From Hydractinia symbiolongicarpus (taxonomy: Eukaryota; Cnidaria; Hydrozoa; Anthoathecata; Hydractiniidae): a stretch of DNA of 64,000 bases. Under the pieces are notes generated by a model, which saw only the letters and a list, made by a program, of their open reading frames with translations, ran no database searches and had not been told where the DNA came from. The stretch is from NCBI RefSeq assembly GCF_029227915.1, contig NC_079876.1:11408001-11472000 (forward strand), in the 5' to 3' direction. Positions within the stretch are counted from its first letter, which is position 1. Every line of letters starts with the position of its first letter. Position numbers and translations under genes: made by a program. This document shows positions 47,102 to 58,441 of this stretch, piece by piece.

Positions 47102-49112
47102 CACTAAAAATAATTATAATGGAAATCAAGTTTCTTCCTTCTTTTATTCTTAATTTCGTCGTGTTAATTAAACACATCAACTCATGCTGCTAATTGCGTT
47201 TAATTACGGAGTGATCGTCGTAAGGAAACAATAATGACCTGAGCTGAACAACTTTTTAGAAAAGTCATTTTTAAATGAACATAAAAATACTAGTTATTAA
47301 GTATTAATGATGGCGGGGGAAGGTTCTATTGTTAGATAAATTGTTTTGAAAGAATGTTTGGTTGTGTCAAGTTAATTTGTAATGACAGGGAGATTAACTT
47401 CACGGAATTTCGTTTTAATTGTGTCCTAGACACATGTTTTACGACGGCTTATAATGATGTAAATATTTGCAACGCGAAGTAAAATTTACCCTACACGTTA
47501 GCCAATAAAACTCGTCATTAAAACGTCAGTTTATGAAAACAGAGAAATGTGAAAAAAATCGTTAAATACCGTTAATTCTCGATGACAACGCCCGTGGCGT
47601 TTACTTCAAAAATCGCTTCTCTGTGACAATTAATATTAGTTGTGCTCACTAATGTATTCCATGAGACGCATTGAGGCGTTTAGTGATAAAGAAGTTCATA
47701 TCAAAATTTTATCTAGAAGAAGGGGGAAAGGGGGGGGGGGGGGATTAACCTAATCTATATATCGATATATATACATCGAGATCGAGGGGTAAAATCGAGA
47801 GTTTTTGGTTCGTATAATACTTGCGTATTGATATGTTCGTACAATCTAGTGTTAAAACAAAATACAAACTTGTTTCAAACACAATTTTAAAATCTTTCAG
47901 AAGAGTAATCAAGAAAATAAGGAAACAAAAACCTTGGCGGAAGTTCGGTGGCAGTTCAGGAAGTGAAAATTAACCAAATTTACAGCTGATCATAAAATCT
48001 ACTTTTGGCAAATAAATTAATAATAAACGACCACGTGATTATATAACTACCAATTAAAAACAATGTGAATTCCCACATGTAAACCCACATCAGAGACATT
48101 TTATAATAACCATGTTATCAAAATATAATTATAAATTTCATAAGCCAATATCAACGCGTTTTTGACAAAAATCGTTAAAAAATAGCTAAACACAACTCCA
48201 TTACGTTTAAAAATATTTGTTATTTCTTTCAAAATATTTTATGTATACGTCCAACCTGATCTAAAAAACACTTTTAACAACAGCTCAAATAAAATTAAAG
48301 AAAAATAGACCTTTCCGAATTTCTTAATTATGCAAAACTAAATTAAAGTGGTCAATACTAAAAATGATTCTATCCCTAAGTTCCTTACCAACAGGTAAAA
48401 TAAATTACCTAATTTCGTAAATATTTCTGTTCCTTAAGTGTCTCAATTGCAAGCTGAGAGTTACGGTCAAACCCTTTATATAGCCGAGCTTTCTAAGAAT
48501 AGCCTCGTTTTCAAAATAATTATTTTCTTCAAATCTAAATAAAATCCACCCATAATATTATATTGCTCTAAAAACTTCAGTTTTGTCATGATAATTCGAT
48601 ATTCCATTTGATATTCCATCTGAATATCCTTTGAAGAGCATAAAATCATTTTAAAATTTTGGATGACGTCATAATTATTTTAATTTATGAAATTTATAAA
48701 AAAGGTATATTACGACACTAATAAATAAAACCAAAAAATACACAAAGGAAATGTAACATTGCAGCGATTCGTGTGGTGAATGATCGAGTATAAGCAACAC
48801 AAAGTTTGGGTTAGGGTTCAATGTTACTTACGTTTCATGTTCAATTCGCGTGTTTGATCTTTCCATTATGTTGATGCGCTAACCACAATCAAGAAAAGGT
48901 ATAGTTAAAATCACGTTTTATGTATGTAATTCACATAACTCGTGGAACAATGGAAGTCTTAAAAACCACTACTGCTTTAGAATCTGTAGTTTCGTTTTAA
49001 TCTTTTCGTTTCAGGCGGCCTGTTGCTTACTGGTAGCTTCTTTCTTACCGAATTTAATTTTCGCTTATAAAGAGAAAATGAAATAAAAAGGTGTAATACT
49101 AACCCGTGTGCC
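47102..49112. other. Intergenic, nothing recognised
   Basis: AT-rich, with a poly(G) run at about 47731-47744. No gene is supportable. Confidence 0.45.
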
Positions 49113-49208
49113 CCAACCCAGCCAAATTATTTACCCACCCATCACCCACTTAGCCAAATTAATTATCCACTAACCCCCACCCAGCCAAAATATTTACCTA
49201 TCCACCCC
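49113..49208. repeat. C-rich repeat, three degenerate units
   Basis: Units built on CCACCCAGCCAAATTATTTA start at about 49113, 49141 and 49171. Strand-asymmetric C-runs could favour i-motif or G4 structures. Confidence 0.6.
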
Positions 49209-50525
49209 AATCTACTCCAAAAAATATGGATAAGAAGCATTGATAAGAATTACAGATGATTCAAAAGAATTTAAAGATGTTTTTCTTTTGAGTCATGGAA
49301 ACACTAAAGATTCCGGAAAGAACTACCAGAAAAAAGTTTGAAAACAAGTAAAGTTGTACTGGATCAGCAAAATGAGTTAATAAATTTTTGATTGTTGAAT
49401 CCGGTGGTCCTATTACATCGCAAACAATAGTTAATTAGCCGAGAAACTTTAAGCAAATTACAAACCGAAAAGCAAGTCTAAAAATAAAAGAAACATTACC
49501 AACCGACGAGCTCACGTCCTCACTTGGAGGAAACTTTGTTGCATCTCAAGAGAAGATAAACTGAGAAACTGATATCTTTCATTATACTTAAAAACACATA
49601 CATAGCTTTTGGTTGTATGGACAGGCAAATAAATGACATAGTATCATTTTGCTGTGGTGGTGCACATTCATGACTCTTAGGAGTAGATACAACATCCTAT
49701 CTTTATGATATGTGATTGTCTGACACTTGTTATAGCAGTTAAAGAATCAATAATACGAAAACAGGTAAACAATTATGTTCCATATATCCAAAGCTAAAGA
49801 TTTACTCAACAATTTCTTCCTGCCAATCCGTTAATCTCCGAACATATATTGATCGGCGTGGATCCAGAATCTGCAATATTTTCTGGTTTTAAAAGTGCAA
49901 GAAAAGCTTTGTGTTCGCCATCTCTCTGAAAGAGACAAAACTAAATAAGCATTTAACAAAATAAGGCCAGTTATCATCGAACAAAACGCACGCATTCATT
50001 GAAACTATCAAAGATATATATGGCTATCATGAAAGAGATGCTCATGTGTATGGTTTAGCTAAGCCAAAGGACCAAAGGACTAAAGCGCATTCAAAGAGAT
50101 GCTACTATCTTAGGAAAATCGCTGAAAATATTGACGTTTTATTGTCGTTAATTGGAGAAGTCTTAGGGCTTTAAAAGTGTTGTTTCTTAAGTCTAGTCAA
50201 TATATTTGACGTTATACGTAAAGATATAAAGCTCTAGACAAAAGTATGGACAGCCCTTGCATGCAAGATCAGTGTTCCTAAACTGAGAGCGTTGTATATT
50301 ATAACTCATTTAGGGGGCGTTCTCTGGATAATATCACAACTTTATTGCGCGTAAATATAACAGCCTTGAGAGTTAATTTAGATTATCAGCCCTGTGTTTT
50401 TGTTGCGTTCAAAAAATGCGGCCTGCTAGTGGATTTACAGCCCGCTTCCTAGGTTGCAATGCTGTTATCAGCTCGCAAACTACAATAGAATGTCTTCTAT
50501 TTTATTCGATCGAACATTCGAATTT
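49209..50525. other. Intergenic, nothing recognised
   Basis: No supportable gene, RNA or element. Confidence 0.4.
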
Positions 50526-50570
50526 TTTGTTTCTCGGAGACCAAAAATCTGGCGAGAAACAAAATCAATT

Positions 50571-50622
50571 CTCGTGCCCAGAGGTCTTTGAGATATCTCA
50601 AAGAGCTCTGTGGTCGAGAATG
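50571..50622. repeat. Imperfect palindrome (MITE-like)
   Basis: Left arm TTCTCGTGCCCAGAGGTCTT is followed by TGAGAT. It pairs with ATCTCAAAGAGCTCTGTGGT and then CGAGAA with about four mismatches. The arm matches the repeat at 29057-29132. Confidence 0.6.
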
Positions 50623-50642
50623 CACCAGATCGGGACAAGAAA

Positions 50643-50904
50643 AAAGAATTTGATTTTGGAGTGTTGAATTCTAGCCAAAATTCTGATTTGGATGAACATG
50701 AGCTAGATAAGCTAGTGATCGATTCCAAAACCACAAAACACCCAAAGAAGCACTGCCTGGGGATTTAACAGGTTTGGAAGATGGATGGAAAAAAGAGATA
50801 TGAAAATAAACTTTAAAGAAGTAACTGCTGAAGCATTAAACAAAAGATTACGAAAGTTTTTTGCTGAAGTAACAACCGATTCCAACAAAATGTTTTTGTT
50901 TTGA
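50643..50904 (+). pseudogene. Fragment resembling the Crypton/ZMYM/KIAA1958-type N-terminal domain
   Basis: Frame 1 (50643-50768) reads EFDFGVLNSSQNSDLDEHEL, then VIDSKTTKHPKK. After a frameshift near 50752, the segment up to 50904 reads AWGFNRFGRWMEKRD and ALNKRLRKFFAEVTTDSNKM. The W...F..W pattern followed by L(N/R)..LRKFFAEV resembles the core-binding-like domain of Crypton-type tyrosine recombinases and derived proteins (ZMYM, QRICH1, KIAA1958). The catalytic domain is absent. The frameshift and isolation argue for a decayed transposon-derived fragment. Recognition is by eye and only moderately certain. Confidence 0.45.
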
Positions 50905-51323
50905 TTTTTAATAATAATTGCACTTTTTAATAATTAAAATAACTCCTTTTTTTGTTTATTTGGTTTTTAGTTTTCTCAAACTTGGTTTTCTTAAAAAAAG
51001 TATTCAAAAATAATTACTGTTACAGTTACTTTCGGAAATTTAAAAAAACAAACAAAAAATGCTTTAAAGATATTGAAATAAGTTATAATTTTTCGGTCAA
51101 TATTATTTTTGTACTTCCCCCCTTAGAGTGAAATTTTCAGCCCTCCACTCTCATTTACACACTCTGCTTCGCATCGGGTGTAAATATACTGTCGGGCTGG
51201 AAATTTCACTCCACGGGCAGTAAATAAAAATATTGCCCTCAAAATGAACGCTATTGTTATATTAGTTTCTAAACGTATACAGGTTCTTCTGTGGCTTTTC
51301 TGGTTTCACGAAATTATTTTTAA

Positions 51324-51750
51324 CTAGCCGATAAGGCCCGTGGAAATATTCACTGAAGAGGCAGAATAAAAATGAAAAAGAAGAGTCATTTGAATTTTGA
51401 TGATGTCAGCAACCGATCCATAACAAAAAATAATTGAGAACCTTGTTTTCACGTTGTCTCCATTATGTAGAGCTTAAAGCGCTGATCAAAAAAATGTATA
51501 TGATTATGCGCTTTCGATGAACGGTTAATGAGATATACGGGTTTAAAAATTTTGCTGACGTCAGCACAGACCTGTCAAAACACAAAATATTTTTTCAAAA
51601 ATTTGTGTACCCGTTGCCTTTATCGTATAGATCTTAAAACGCTGATCAAGAAAATGTATAGGATCATGTACTTGTGACAAACGGTTGCAGAGATATTAGG
51701 GTTTGAAGGTTTTCTGATGACGTCATCAACTCGTCCACTCCGAAACAAAT
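51324..51750 (-). mobile_element. Helitron-like 3' end with subterminal repeats
   Basis: On the minus strand the element ends GGGCCTTATCGGCTAG|T, that is CTAG followed by T, as expected for Helitrons inserted between A and T. Inside are three diverged units of about 145-165 bp, each holding a TGATGTCA/TGACGTCA site (51407, 51552, 51717) and an AGATCTTAAAACGCTGATCA-like phrase. The 5' end is not identified and the terminal hairpin is weak. Confidence 0.45.
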
Positions 51751-52539
51751 TTGGGGACCCAGGTTTGGAAAAGTTACCCAAATTGGTCCTGGTGGTCCCT
51801 AGCTACCCACCCGGTGAAAAATCTTTGACGTCACCACCTCGTTTCCAAGTTATTTGGCCTCAAAGTTTTAAGTGCACTGTAACGGCTTCATTAATTTAAT
51901 ATAGGATATTGACGTTAAAGTAGTGTTATTGACGTCACACCGTAACGTCATAAAATTTAATATCTGAGACATACTTTTTTCGGCAACTTCAAATGAAATT
52001 TCGGCAACTTTAAAGAAAAATGACGATATCCACTAGAATGGCAAAGTCGATATAAATATATCGCATTTGTTATTTGTAGCTTTAGGATTTCGTACGTGTC
52101 AGGACTTGCTCTTGGCCGACAAATAAAATATAGCTATTAAATAGGAAATAGCCGGGGACCCGGCGTCGAAAAACCAGATTAAGCCATATGGAACTGTGTG
52201 ACCCCAGCGTTTAATAAAGCTGTAGTAAACTGTTTCACACTTCCAGGTGGAGAGCTTTAATAAATTTCATAAGCATTGAAACTTCTTAAATCCATTTTTA
52301 TATATATAGAACAATCGAAAATATAGTGCTTCAAGTGTAATATATTTTTAAAAATAGCGTGCTTGCAGCTTTAGCTGAAAACAACAACACATAAGTTATT
52401 AAAAAAGCATGGGAAGGGCTGTTATGGGCGTGCTATGCAGTTTTTTTGTTAGTCGGGAGAAATCACAACCGCATTTAATTAAGAAGGCTTATTTTAATCG
52501 TAGTCTTTTTCTGGTGTAATAAAAGCAAAAAAATTTTTT

Positions 52540-52602
52540 TAGGGCTTTCCACCTTAAAAAGAACGGTCGAACCCGTGGATTTTTCCACTGGCTACCGACT
52601 AG
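52540..52602 (+). mobile_element. Helitron-like 3' terminus
   Basis: CCCGTGGA TTT TTCCACTGG can form a stem-loop. It is followed by 11 bases and then CTAG|T at 52599-52603, the classic Helitron 3' end. The 5' end was not located. Confidence 0.5.
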
Positions 52603-52839
52603 TTATTTACATTACCTTCATTTACGAAAAAATACCGAGAAAGACAAACATCTATCTATCTCAATGTGGCATGAAAACTGGTCAGTATTAATAAAAAAGT
52701 ATAATTTCTTACGTAAACATAAAGAAACACAATAAAGAAAACTTACATCTTCGATTTTGAATACTTCCAAAACTTTTAAATTTTACATACAGACAAGAAT
52801 CCCCTTCATAAGCATTACACATAAGTAACCGACGAACCG

Positions 52840-53350
52840 ACGGCAGATGACATCATCAAAAAACATTTAAACCCCAATATCTCGTAATTATTCGTCAAAA
52901 GCATATGATCCTATACAGTTTCTTTATTAGTGTTTCAAGATCTACACAGAGACAAATTTCTAAAAAAATATTTCTGTAAATTTGCTATATTTTTTTCCAT
53001 TGCTTTTCTACCAAGTTGAATTTTTCCACAGACTTTTAATTGCATCTGTGTGTCTGTCTGTAACGGGCAAAGTAGATGTGTTTTTGTGGATGTGTTGTAG
53101 ACCTTTTTAACGTTACGCACTATTTAATGTAAAGACTGACGCCATTTGGTTTAATTAGATTGGTGCAGCTATTGCATTTCCCTTTTAAGTGTATGAGGTA
53201 AGCAAATTTCAAAAAAAATTATAGACGAGACATTTCTGACGTCAGCAAACACTGATATTTCTTTAACCGTTATGAAAAGCACATGATTAAAGACATAATT
53301 TTGATCAGAGTTCTTCACAATAGATGCAACGGGTTAACAAATTTCTAAAT
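52840..53350 (-). repeat. Inverted copies of the TGACGTCA-containing units
   Basis: Read on the minus strand, 52845-52945 aligns with 51620-51745 (TAGATCTT, TGTATAGGATCAT, GAGATATT, TGATGTCATC). A further diverged unit lies at 53220-53330 (TTTCTGACGTCAGCAAACAC). These are probably internal parts of the Helitron-like family. Confidence 0.55.
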
Positions 53351-53633
53351 AATAAAAAAAGAATCATTATATACAGTGCCAACTTTGGAGTTCCTAAAAC
53401 CTGCCTCCATACTTTTTAACGCGATTAACGATTAGCTTTTAATTAATTATCTTGGTAAAGTTTAGAAGCATTGAAACCTCTAATAAACATTTTTTGCATA
53501 TATAAAACAATTGAAAATGATTTTGATTGACTCTTACATATTATTATCTGGGTGCCACTAGGGAAAAAAGTTCCTTATTAAGTTTATTTTTTAAGTTTTT
53601 TATTCAGATCTCAAAATTGTTCTTGTTCAAACA

Positions 53634-53705
53634 GCGTCGGTGGTGTAAAGGTTAGCATTGTTGCCTTCCAAGCAATAGATCCGGGTTCGATTCCCGGCTG
53701 ACGCA
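53634..53705 (+). tRNA. trnG-UCC: tRNA-Gly(UCC), copy 1
   Basis: A 72-base cloverleaf. The acceptor stem GCGTCGG pairs with CTGACGC, with one G-U. The anticodon loop CTTCCAA carries TCC on a GTTGC/GCAAT stem. Box B is GGTTCGATTCC. There is no intron, CCA is not encoded, and a T5 terminator follows. It is identical to the other three copies, but its upstream flank is unrelated to theirs. Confidence 0.97.
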
Positions 53706-54414
53706 TCTGTTTTTGTTTATGTAAGTGGTTTTACAAAACAGAGCACAAAATTAATGTTGTTTTAAAGAATTTTCGTTAATTAGATCCCCTTTAATGTTGC
53801 GTCGTTTATCAAGAAAGTGTGGTTAAATATTTCTTGAACAAACTACATCAACTTAAAGTGAGAAAATGTAACGGGAATAATAAAAATGGTAATCGAAAAT
53901 CGAACCTTGGTAAACTATGGATACGAAAAACGTGATGGTATAACGCATGCGTGGTGTGTGGTGCATAAATATATGTATGTGTGTGCAGCTAATTATTGTT
54001 GTTTTCTTCACTCATCTGTATACAAACAAATTGTGCAGGTAATTCGTGGGTAGTATCTGGGAAATAAATGGCTCTTAAAAGCATTGACACGGTCTTATAA
54101 CTTGTCTCCTTAAAGCAGAATAAATTTAAAACTTCGAAAGAAATCCTTTTTCTGAAAACGACTTTAAAAACATTTTTTATTATTCAAGAAAAAACACCAT
54201 GCTAGAAAAGAATTCTAATTGTTATAGGAAACAAAAATAAACTTTTAATTGTCAATAACTGAAAAAAAACATTTGAGAAATACATTTTAAAAACGTCTTT
54301 CTTATTACAGCGGCGCCAAAGTACGCTCATTTTGCTATTGCACGTTTAAGGACACTGCTTAACCGAACGTAACTTCAAATACTTCTTCGTAATAGCGTAC
54401 TTTTTAACACTTCA

Positions 54415-54527
54415 TTGACAATTAAATATTTGTTATTATTTCCGATTAAACATAACAGCACGAGGCCTTAACATAGTAACGTTTTTATTATACATTTTTG
54501 AAACGTTTTATATAGAACATGAATACA
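54415..54527 (+). promoter_or_regulatory. Conserved upstream block of tRNA-Gly copy 2
   Basis: 113 bp before the gene, nearly identical to the blocks before copies 3 and 4. Shared parts are CATAACAGCACGAGGCCTTA and TTTTATATAGAACAT. The TATA-like element ends about 13 bases before the gene. The block may be a pol III upstream promoter or simply part of the duplicated unit. Confidence 0.6.
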
Positions 54528-54599
54528 GCGTCGGTGGTGTAAAGGTTAGCATTGTTGCCTTCCAAGCAATAGATCCGGGTTCGATTCCCGGCTGACGCA
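54528..54599 (+). tRNA. trnG-UCC: tRNA-Gly(UCC), copy 2
   Basis: Same 72 bases as copy 1, followed by TTTT runs. It lies in a segmental duplication: 53997-54599 resembles 56348-56918, including GTTTTCTTCACTCATCTG. Confidence 0.97.
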
Positions 54600-55034
54600 T
54601 AAGATTTTGCTTTTGTTCTTGTGATGGAAAAAGGGAAGACGTACGTGTGTATAAAAATAACATTAACTTTGACACATCCACAAGTCTAACAGAAAACAAA
54701 ATGTCTAACACCTTAATATAACACTGTAAAGAAAGAAAATGTGTTCATGGGAGATACTTTGGCATAAAGTAGAGAAAAGTTACTTTTGGCAAGAACATTC
54801 AGAATAATACCTAATTAACATATTTATTAACTTACTTTATTAACTAAATACAAGAACGTACGTTTTGTAAAGTCAAAGAAATGTGAATAATTAGTCCCTC
54901 ATCACACCTTCTTAGATGGTACACATTCGTCAAGCAGTCTTTGCAGAAGTATATTGTTGGAATGCTCAACAAATGTGCGAGAATTAAAGAATGACGTCCC
55001 ATATTTGATGGCATAATCTTTCAGATTTGTTTGA

Positions 55035-55285
55035 TTTATAATTCATGTGGTTGATCTCACCTAGGAGAATAGATCTCACTAATTTCATAGGATATACCCT
55101 ACCAATTTTTTCCGGGATGGACTAAAAATACGGCTTTAAAGTGTTTAAACCTGCCATTTAAGACACAAAACCGTGTTTTGAAGTTTCTGCCGAACCACAC
55201 ATCCGCCTTATTTGGGGATCGAACCCCTGACCTTTTGGACATGATTTTAGCGAACTAGGAACTGCGCTACGGAACTATAAACAAT
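55035..55285 (-). mobile_element. tRNA-derived SINE, second family
   Basis: On the minus strand the head reads TTCCGTAGCGCAGTTCCTAG (box A-like), then CAGGGGTTCGATCCCC (box B). The tail reads CCCGGAAAAAATTGGTAGGG, then TATATCC and ATTAGTGAG. The head differs from the SINE at 18077/20160, but the tail is clearly related to it. It is flanked by the tRNA-Gly cluster but unrelated to it. Confidence 0.75.
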
Positions 55286-56733
55286 CTCCGGCGTCTCTGT
55301 TTCACTTCAGACTCTTATTCGAGTTATTTTAAAGCCGAGCAAATGGTAAAAACAATAAAAGTGTGACATGAATAATAAAGCTTTTTTTAAGTGATCATCA
55401 AAATTTTAACTTTGTCGGAAAAGTTGAGATACTGTCGTTACTTAAGTAATGCATTTCCATAAAATATGAAGTAAGAAAGATTTCTTTTTATCTCAGGAAT
55501 CGCTGAGATTCATTATTTCTTAGAAAGATTAAGAGAAAGAAAAACGCGAAATGTTTGCAATTCGATGGAAGTGATTTTAACAAGTACAGGTACGTATGGG
55601 ACAGTGATCCAAAGAACACTTTACATTTATCAAGAAAAAAGCATTTAATAGTAAATTTTGTGAGCTTTACATGTTTTTTAAAAAGCAGTCATGTAACATT
55701 ACTAAACGACCATTATATTTCGCGCGTAAGAAACGTAGCTACTTAAAATCTGCTATAAAACTTTGTCACTTTCCTAAGGATGAAATAATTTCACTTTAGC
55801 CTATAGTATTCTTACTTTTTTGCATATTCTGCAGAAATTTATGTTATTTTGTTTTAATACGAACAACCATTTTTATCTATTTTACGGTACATAACAAATA
55901 TTTGCGACCTAAGTTCTAAATTCTGCAAAATAACAACAATTGATCTTGTGGAAGTTTTGCATTGGAAGATTTAGATGACATCAAAGGGTAGTGTAAAAGC
56001 AAAGAGAAAAAATATAATATAAATAAATAACAATAATAAATATAACAACTGCAAAAGTTCGAAATTTGGAAACAAGATCAAAGAATTTTTGGTAAGCCTC
56101 AAAAACTCTAAAAGGCCGTAGCATATTGTAAAGTGAAACTAGCGCAGTATAAAAGAAGTTGCATGATTCATCATAACTGTTGTTTATCCTCTGTATATCC
56201 AATGTTGTTGTTGAAGAGAAGCAAAGGAACTATTCTTTTACCAGGTATTAGTAACAATTTCTCGAGTTTGTGTGGTTTTGCTGGTAATCCTAAAGCAAGC
56301 AATTCTGTAAATTTAAACTCTGTATTTACAGAAACCTTATTTGTATAACAAACTATTGTTTTCTTCACTCATCTGCCTACGCGCCTTTTAAAGCAAGGAC
56401 ACGTCCCTCTATCTGGTCCTCCGTAAAGTAGACTAAATTTAAAACGTTAAAAGAAATCACAAATGACTTTAACAAACGTTTTTTTATTATTCAAGAAAAA
56501 AAACTAGAAAAGACATTCTAATTGTTATCGGAAACAAAAACAAACTTTTAATTGTCAATAACTGAAAAAGCATTTCAATTTTTTTATAAAAAACGTCTTT
56601 ATTATTATTACAGCTGGCCCAAGGTACGCCTATTTTACTACTGCACATTTAAGGACGCTGCTTAACCAGAACTAACTTTAAGTTTTTTTTTCGTAATGGC
56701 GCATTTTTTAACAAGTAAATAATATCTCAGTCA
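55286..56733. other. Spacer between tRNA-Gly copies 2 and 3
   Basis: 56348-56733 is the duplicated left part of the copy 2/3 unit. A short phrase (TTCTGTAAATTTAAACTCTG) near 56304 recurs at about 57168. No gene is supportable. Confidence 0.5.
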
Positions 56734-56846
56734 TTGACAATTAAAAATTTGTTATTATTTCCGATTAAACATAACAGCACGAGGCCTTAACATATTAACG
56801 TTTTTATTATACATTTTAGAAATGTTTTATATAGAACATACACACA
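56734..56846 (+). promoter_or_regulatory. Conserved upstream block of tRNA-Gly copy 3
   Basis: 113 bp, same block as 54415-54527 with a few substitutions. Confidence 0.6.
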
Positions 56847-56918
56847 GCGTCGGTGGTGTAAAGGTTAGCATTGTTGCCTTCCAAGCAATAGATCCGGGTT
56901 CGATTCCCGGCTGACGCA
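56847..56918 (+). tRNA. trnG-UCC: tRNA-Gly(UCC), copy 3
   Basis: Identical 72-base sequence followed by a T7 terminator (CCGTTTTTTTC). Confidence 0.97.
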
Positions 56919-57390
56919 TCCGTTTTTTTCTATGTAAATTAAGAAATCACAAAATTAATGTGATTTTAAAATTCCACACAAGGTTTTATTAGGTAATCTG
57001 CTTTATCAACTGCGTGTAATTGAAACTTTTTGTAGGTGGGAAATTTAGAAAGGTCTATGATTCTATAGTTGGACTCAAAAATCCTGAACATGTCTGGAGA
57101 TGTCTAATTCTAAAATATCAGTGTCGCACGGTAACGTTAAAATGTTTTTGTAAAAGGTGTCCTGAGCAATTCTGTAAATTCAAAGTCTGTATTTGCAGAA
57201 AGCCGTAAGTGTACAACAAACTATTATTGTTTCTGTATTCTTCTACGAACGCGTAAAATGTGCTGGTGATTATTCGGCTGTATAAAAGCTATAAATAAAA
57301 AAAACCTTATATAAGAGTTGATAATTACTGACAGCAACTAGGCAATTATTTGCTTTATTTTCAGAACCTTATTTTAATAATGAGGCGTAA

Positions 57391-58223
57391 TACAGTAGAC
57401 TTCCGGTAAATCGAACACCGGTTAACTCGAACTGTTATTAGCTCGATCTGTTTTCTACGGTCCCTCGTACATTTCCTTATGCTTCCTTATAAACTCTACT
57501 CGTTAACTCGAACCTGGATAACTCGAACATTCGTTTTCTCGAAACATTTTTTTGGTCCCCCTTAAGTTAATTTCTTTGGATAACTCGAACTTTTTAGTGT
57601 CTAATTATAAAATGAATGTTCGAAAAATGAATATGGGCATGTAATGTAGCCAGAAATTTTGAAAAAGTTGTTCTTAATTGGTTCTCTTTACAAAGGAGCC
57701 AAAATGTTCTTTTTGATGGCAATATGTTAAAGGGAAGCTCTTCAAATTGCTGAAAGTTTTGATCTTACAAATATCTTACAAAACAAATAAAGAAAGAATC
57801 ACTGCGAATGATATCGCCTCTGTTGATAATTCTGTCATCAACACAGAGCCAATAATGACTGATGACGAAAACTTATCAGACGTCTTTGATAAGAACATCA
57901 TGCAGAAGAAGACACAGATGATAATGCTTCAAATGAGCCAATTCGCCCGCAATCTATGATGTGCGTCAAGCTCTGGAGTTACCGGGAGTATATATTGTTT
58001 AGTGAAAACGGAGCCTGTCTTCGCAAATACATCAACCTAATAAGTCGAGTTGTTGGACAAGAACTATTAAAAAGGTTAAGTCAAACCGACATACCAAATT
58101 TCTTTCAGTTCAAATCGCCTTAACTCGAACTAACATTTTTGTCCCAGCTCAAATTAACGGGAGCTTTGCTTTAGTCGAACATTTGTTAGGCTAAATTGTT
58201 CGAGTTATCGGAAGTTATCTGTA
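57391..58223 (+). mobile_element. Internally deleted pogo/Tigger-like element
   Basis: TA flanks at 57391-57392 and 58222-58223. TIRs are CAGTAGACTTCCGGTAAATC (left) and CAGATAACTTCCGATAACTC (right, reversed), each continuing with GAAC repeats. Inside, 57660-57790 encodes a CENP-B/Tc5-type helix-turn-helix remnant (VVLNWFSLQRSQNVLFDGNM, then LQIAESFD after a frameshift). 57945-58120 encodes a C-terminal transposase remnant (YDVRQALEL, then REYILFSENGACLRKYINLI after a frameshift). The central DDE domain is missing, so the element is dead. Confidence 0.8.
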
Positions 58224-58330
58224 TCCCTGAATGGAATAGCTTTTCAATGTATGAATGCAAACCTTCAACTGGTCTTATAAAGTAGAATAAAATTGTAAAA
58301 TCTCAATTGTCAAGCATGTTGAAAAAAATC

Positions 58331-58441
58331 AACAATTAAATATTCGTTATTGTTTCCGATTAAACATAACAGCACGAGGCCTTAACATATTAACGTTTTT
58401 ATTATGCATTTTAGAAATGTTTTATATAGAACATAAACACA
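58331..58441 (+). promoter_or_regulatory. Conserved upstream block of tRNA-Gly copy 4
   Basis: About 111 bp, same block as before copies 2 and 3. Homology stops abruptly at about 58331, which marks the duplication edge. It begins about 110 bp after the Tigger element. Confidence 0.6.

Noticed and set aside
47731-47744. G-run as a G-quadruplex or regulatory site
   Set aside because: It is a homopolymer run that may be a sequencing or slippage feature. No surrounding context supports function.
48808-48825. GGGTTAGGGTT as interstitial telomere repeat
   Set aside because: Fewer than two units, no further repeats. Chance level.
54508-54711. Minus-strand open frame encoding MRQPGIEPGSIAWKATMLTF
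   Set aside because: It is the antisense of tRNA-Gly copy 2. Peptides with the RQPGIEPGS phrase are a known artefact of translating tRNA genes backwards.
57020-57208. Cys-rich open frame resembling a FLYWCH-type finger
   Set aside because: Only a WRC...C pattern is present. Spacing of later Cys/His residues does not fit, and part of it is repeated non-coding sequence.
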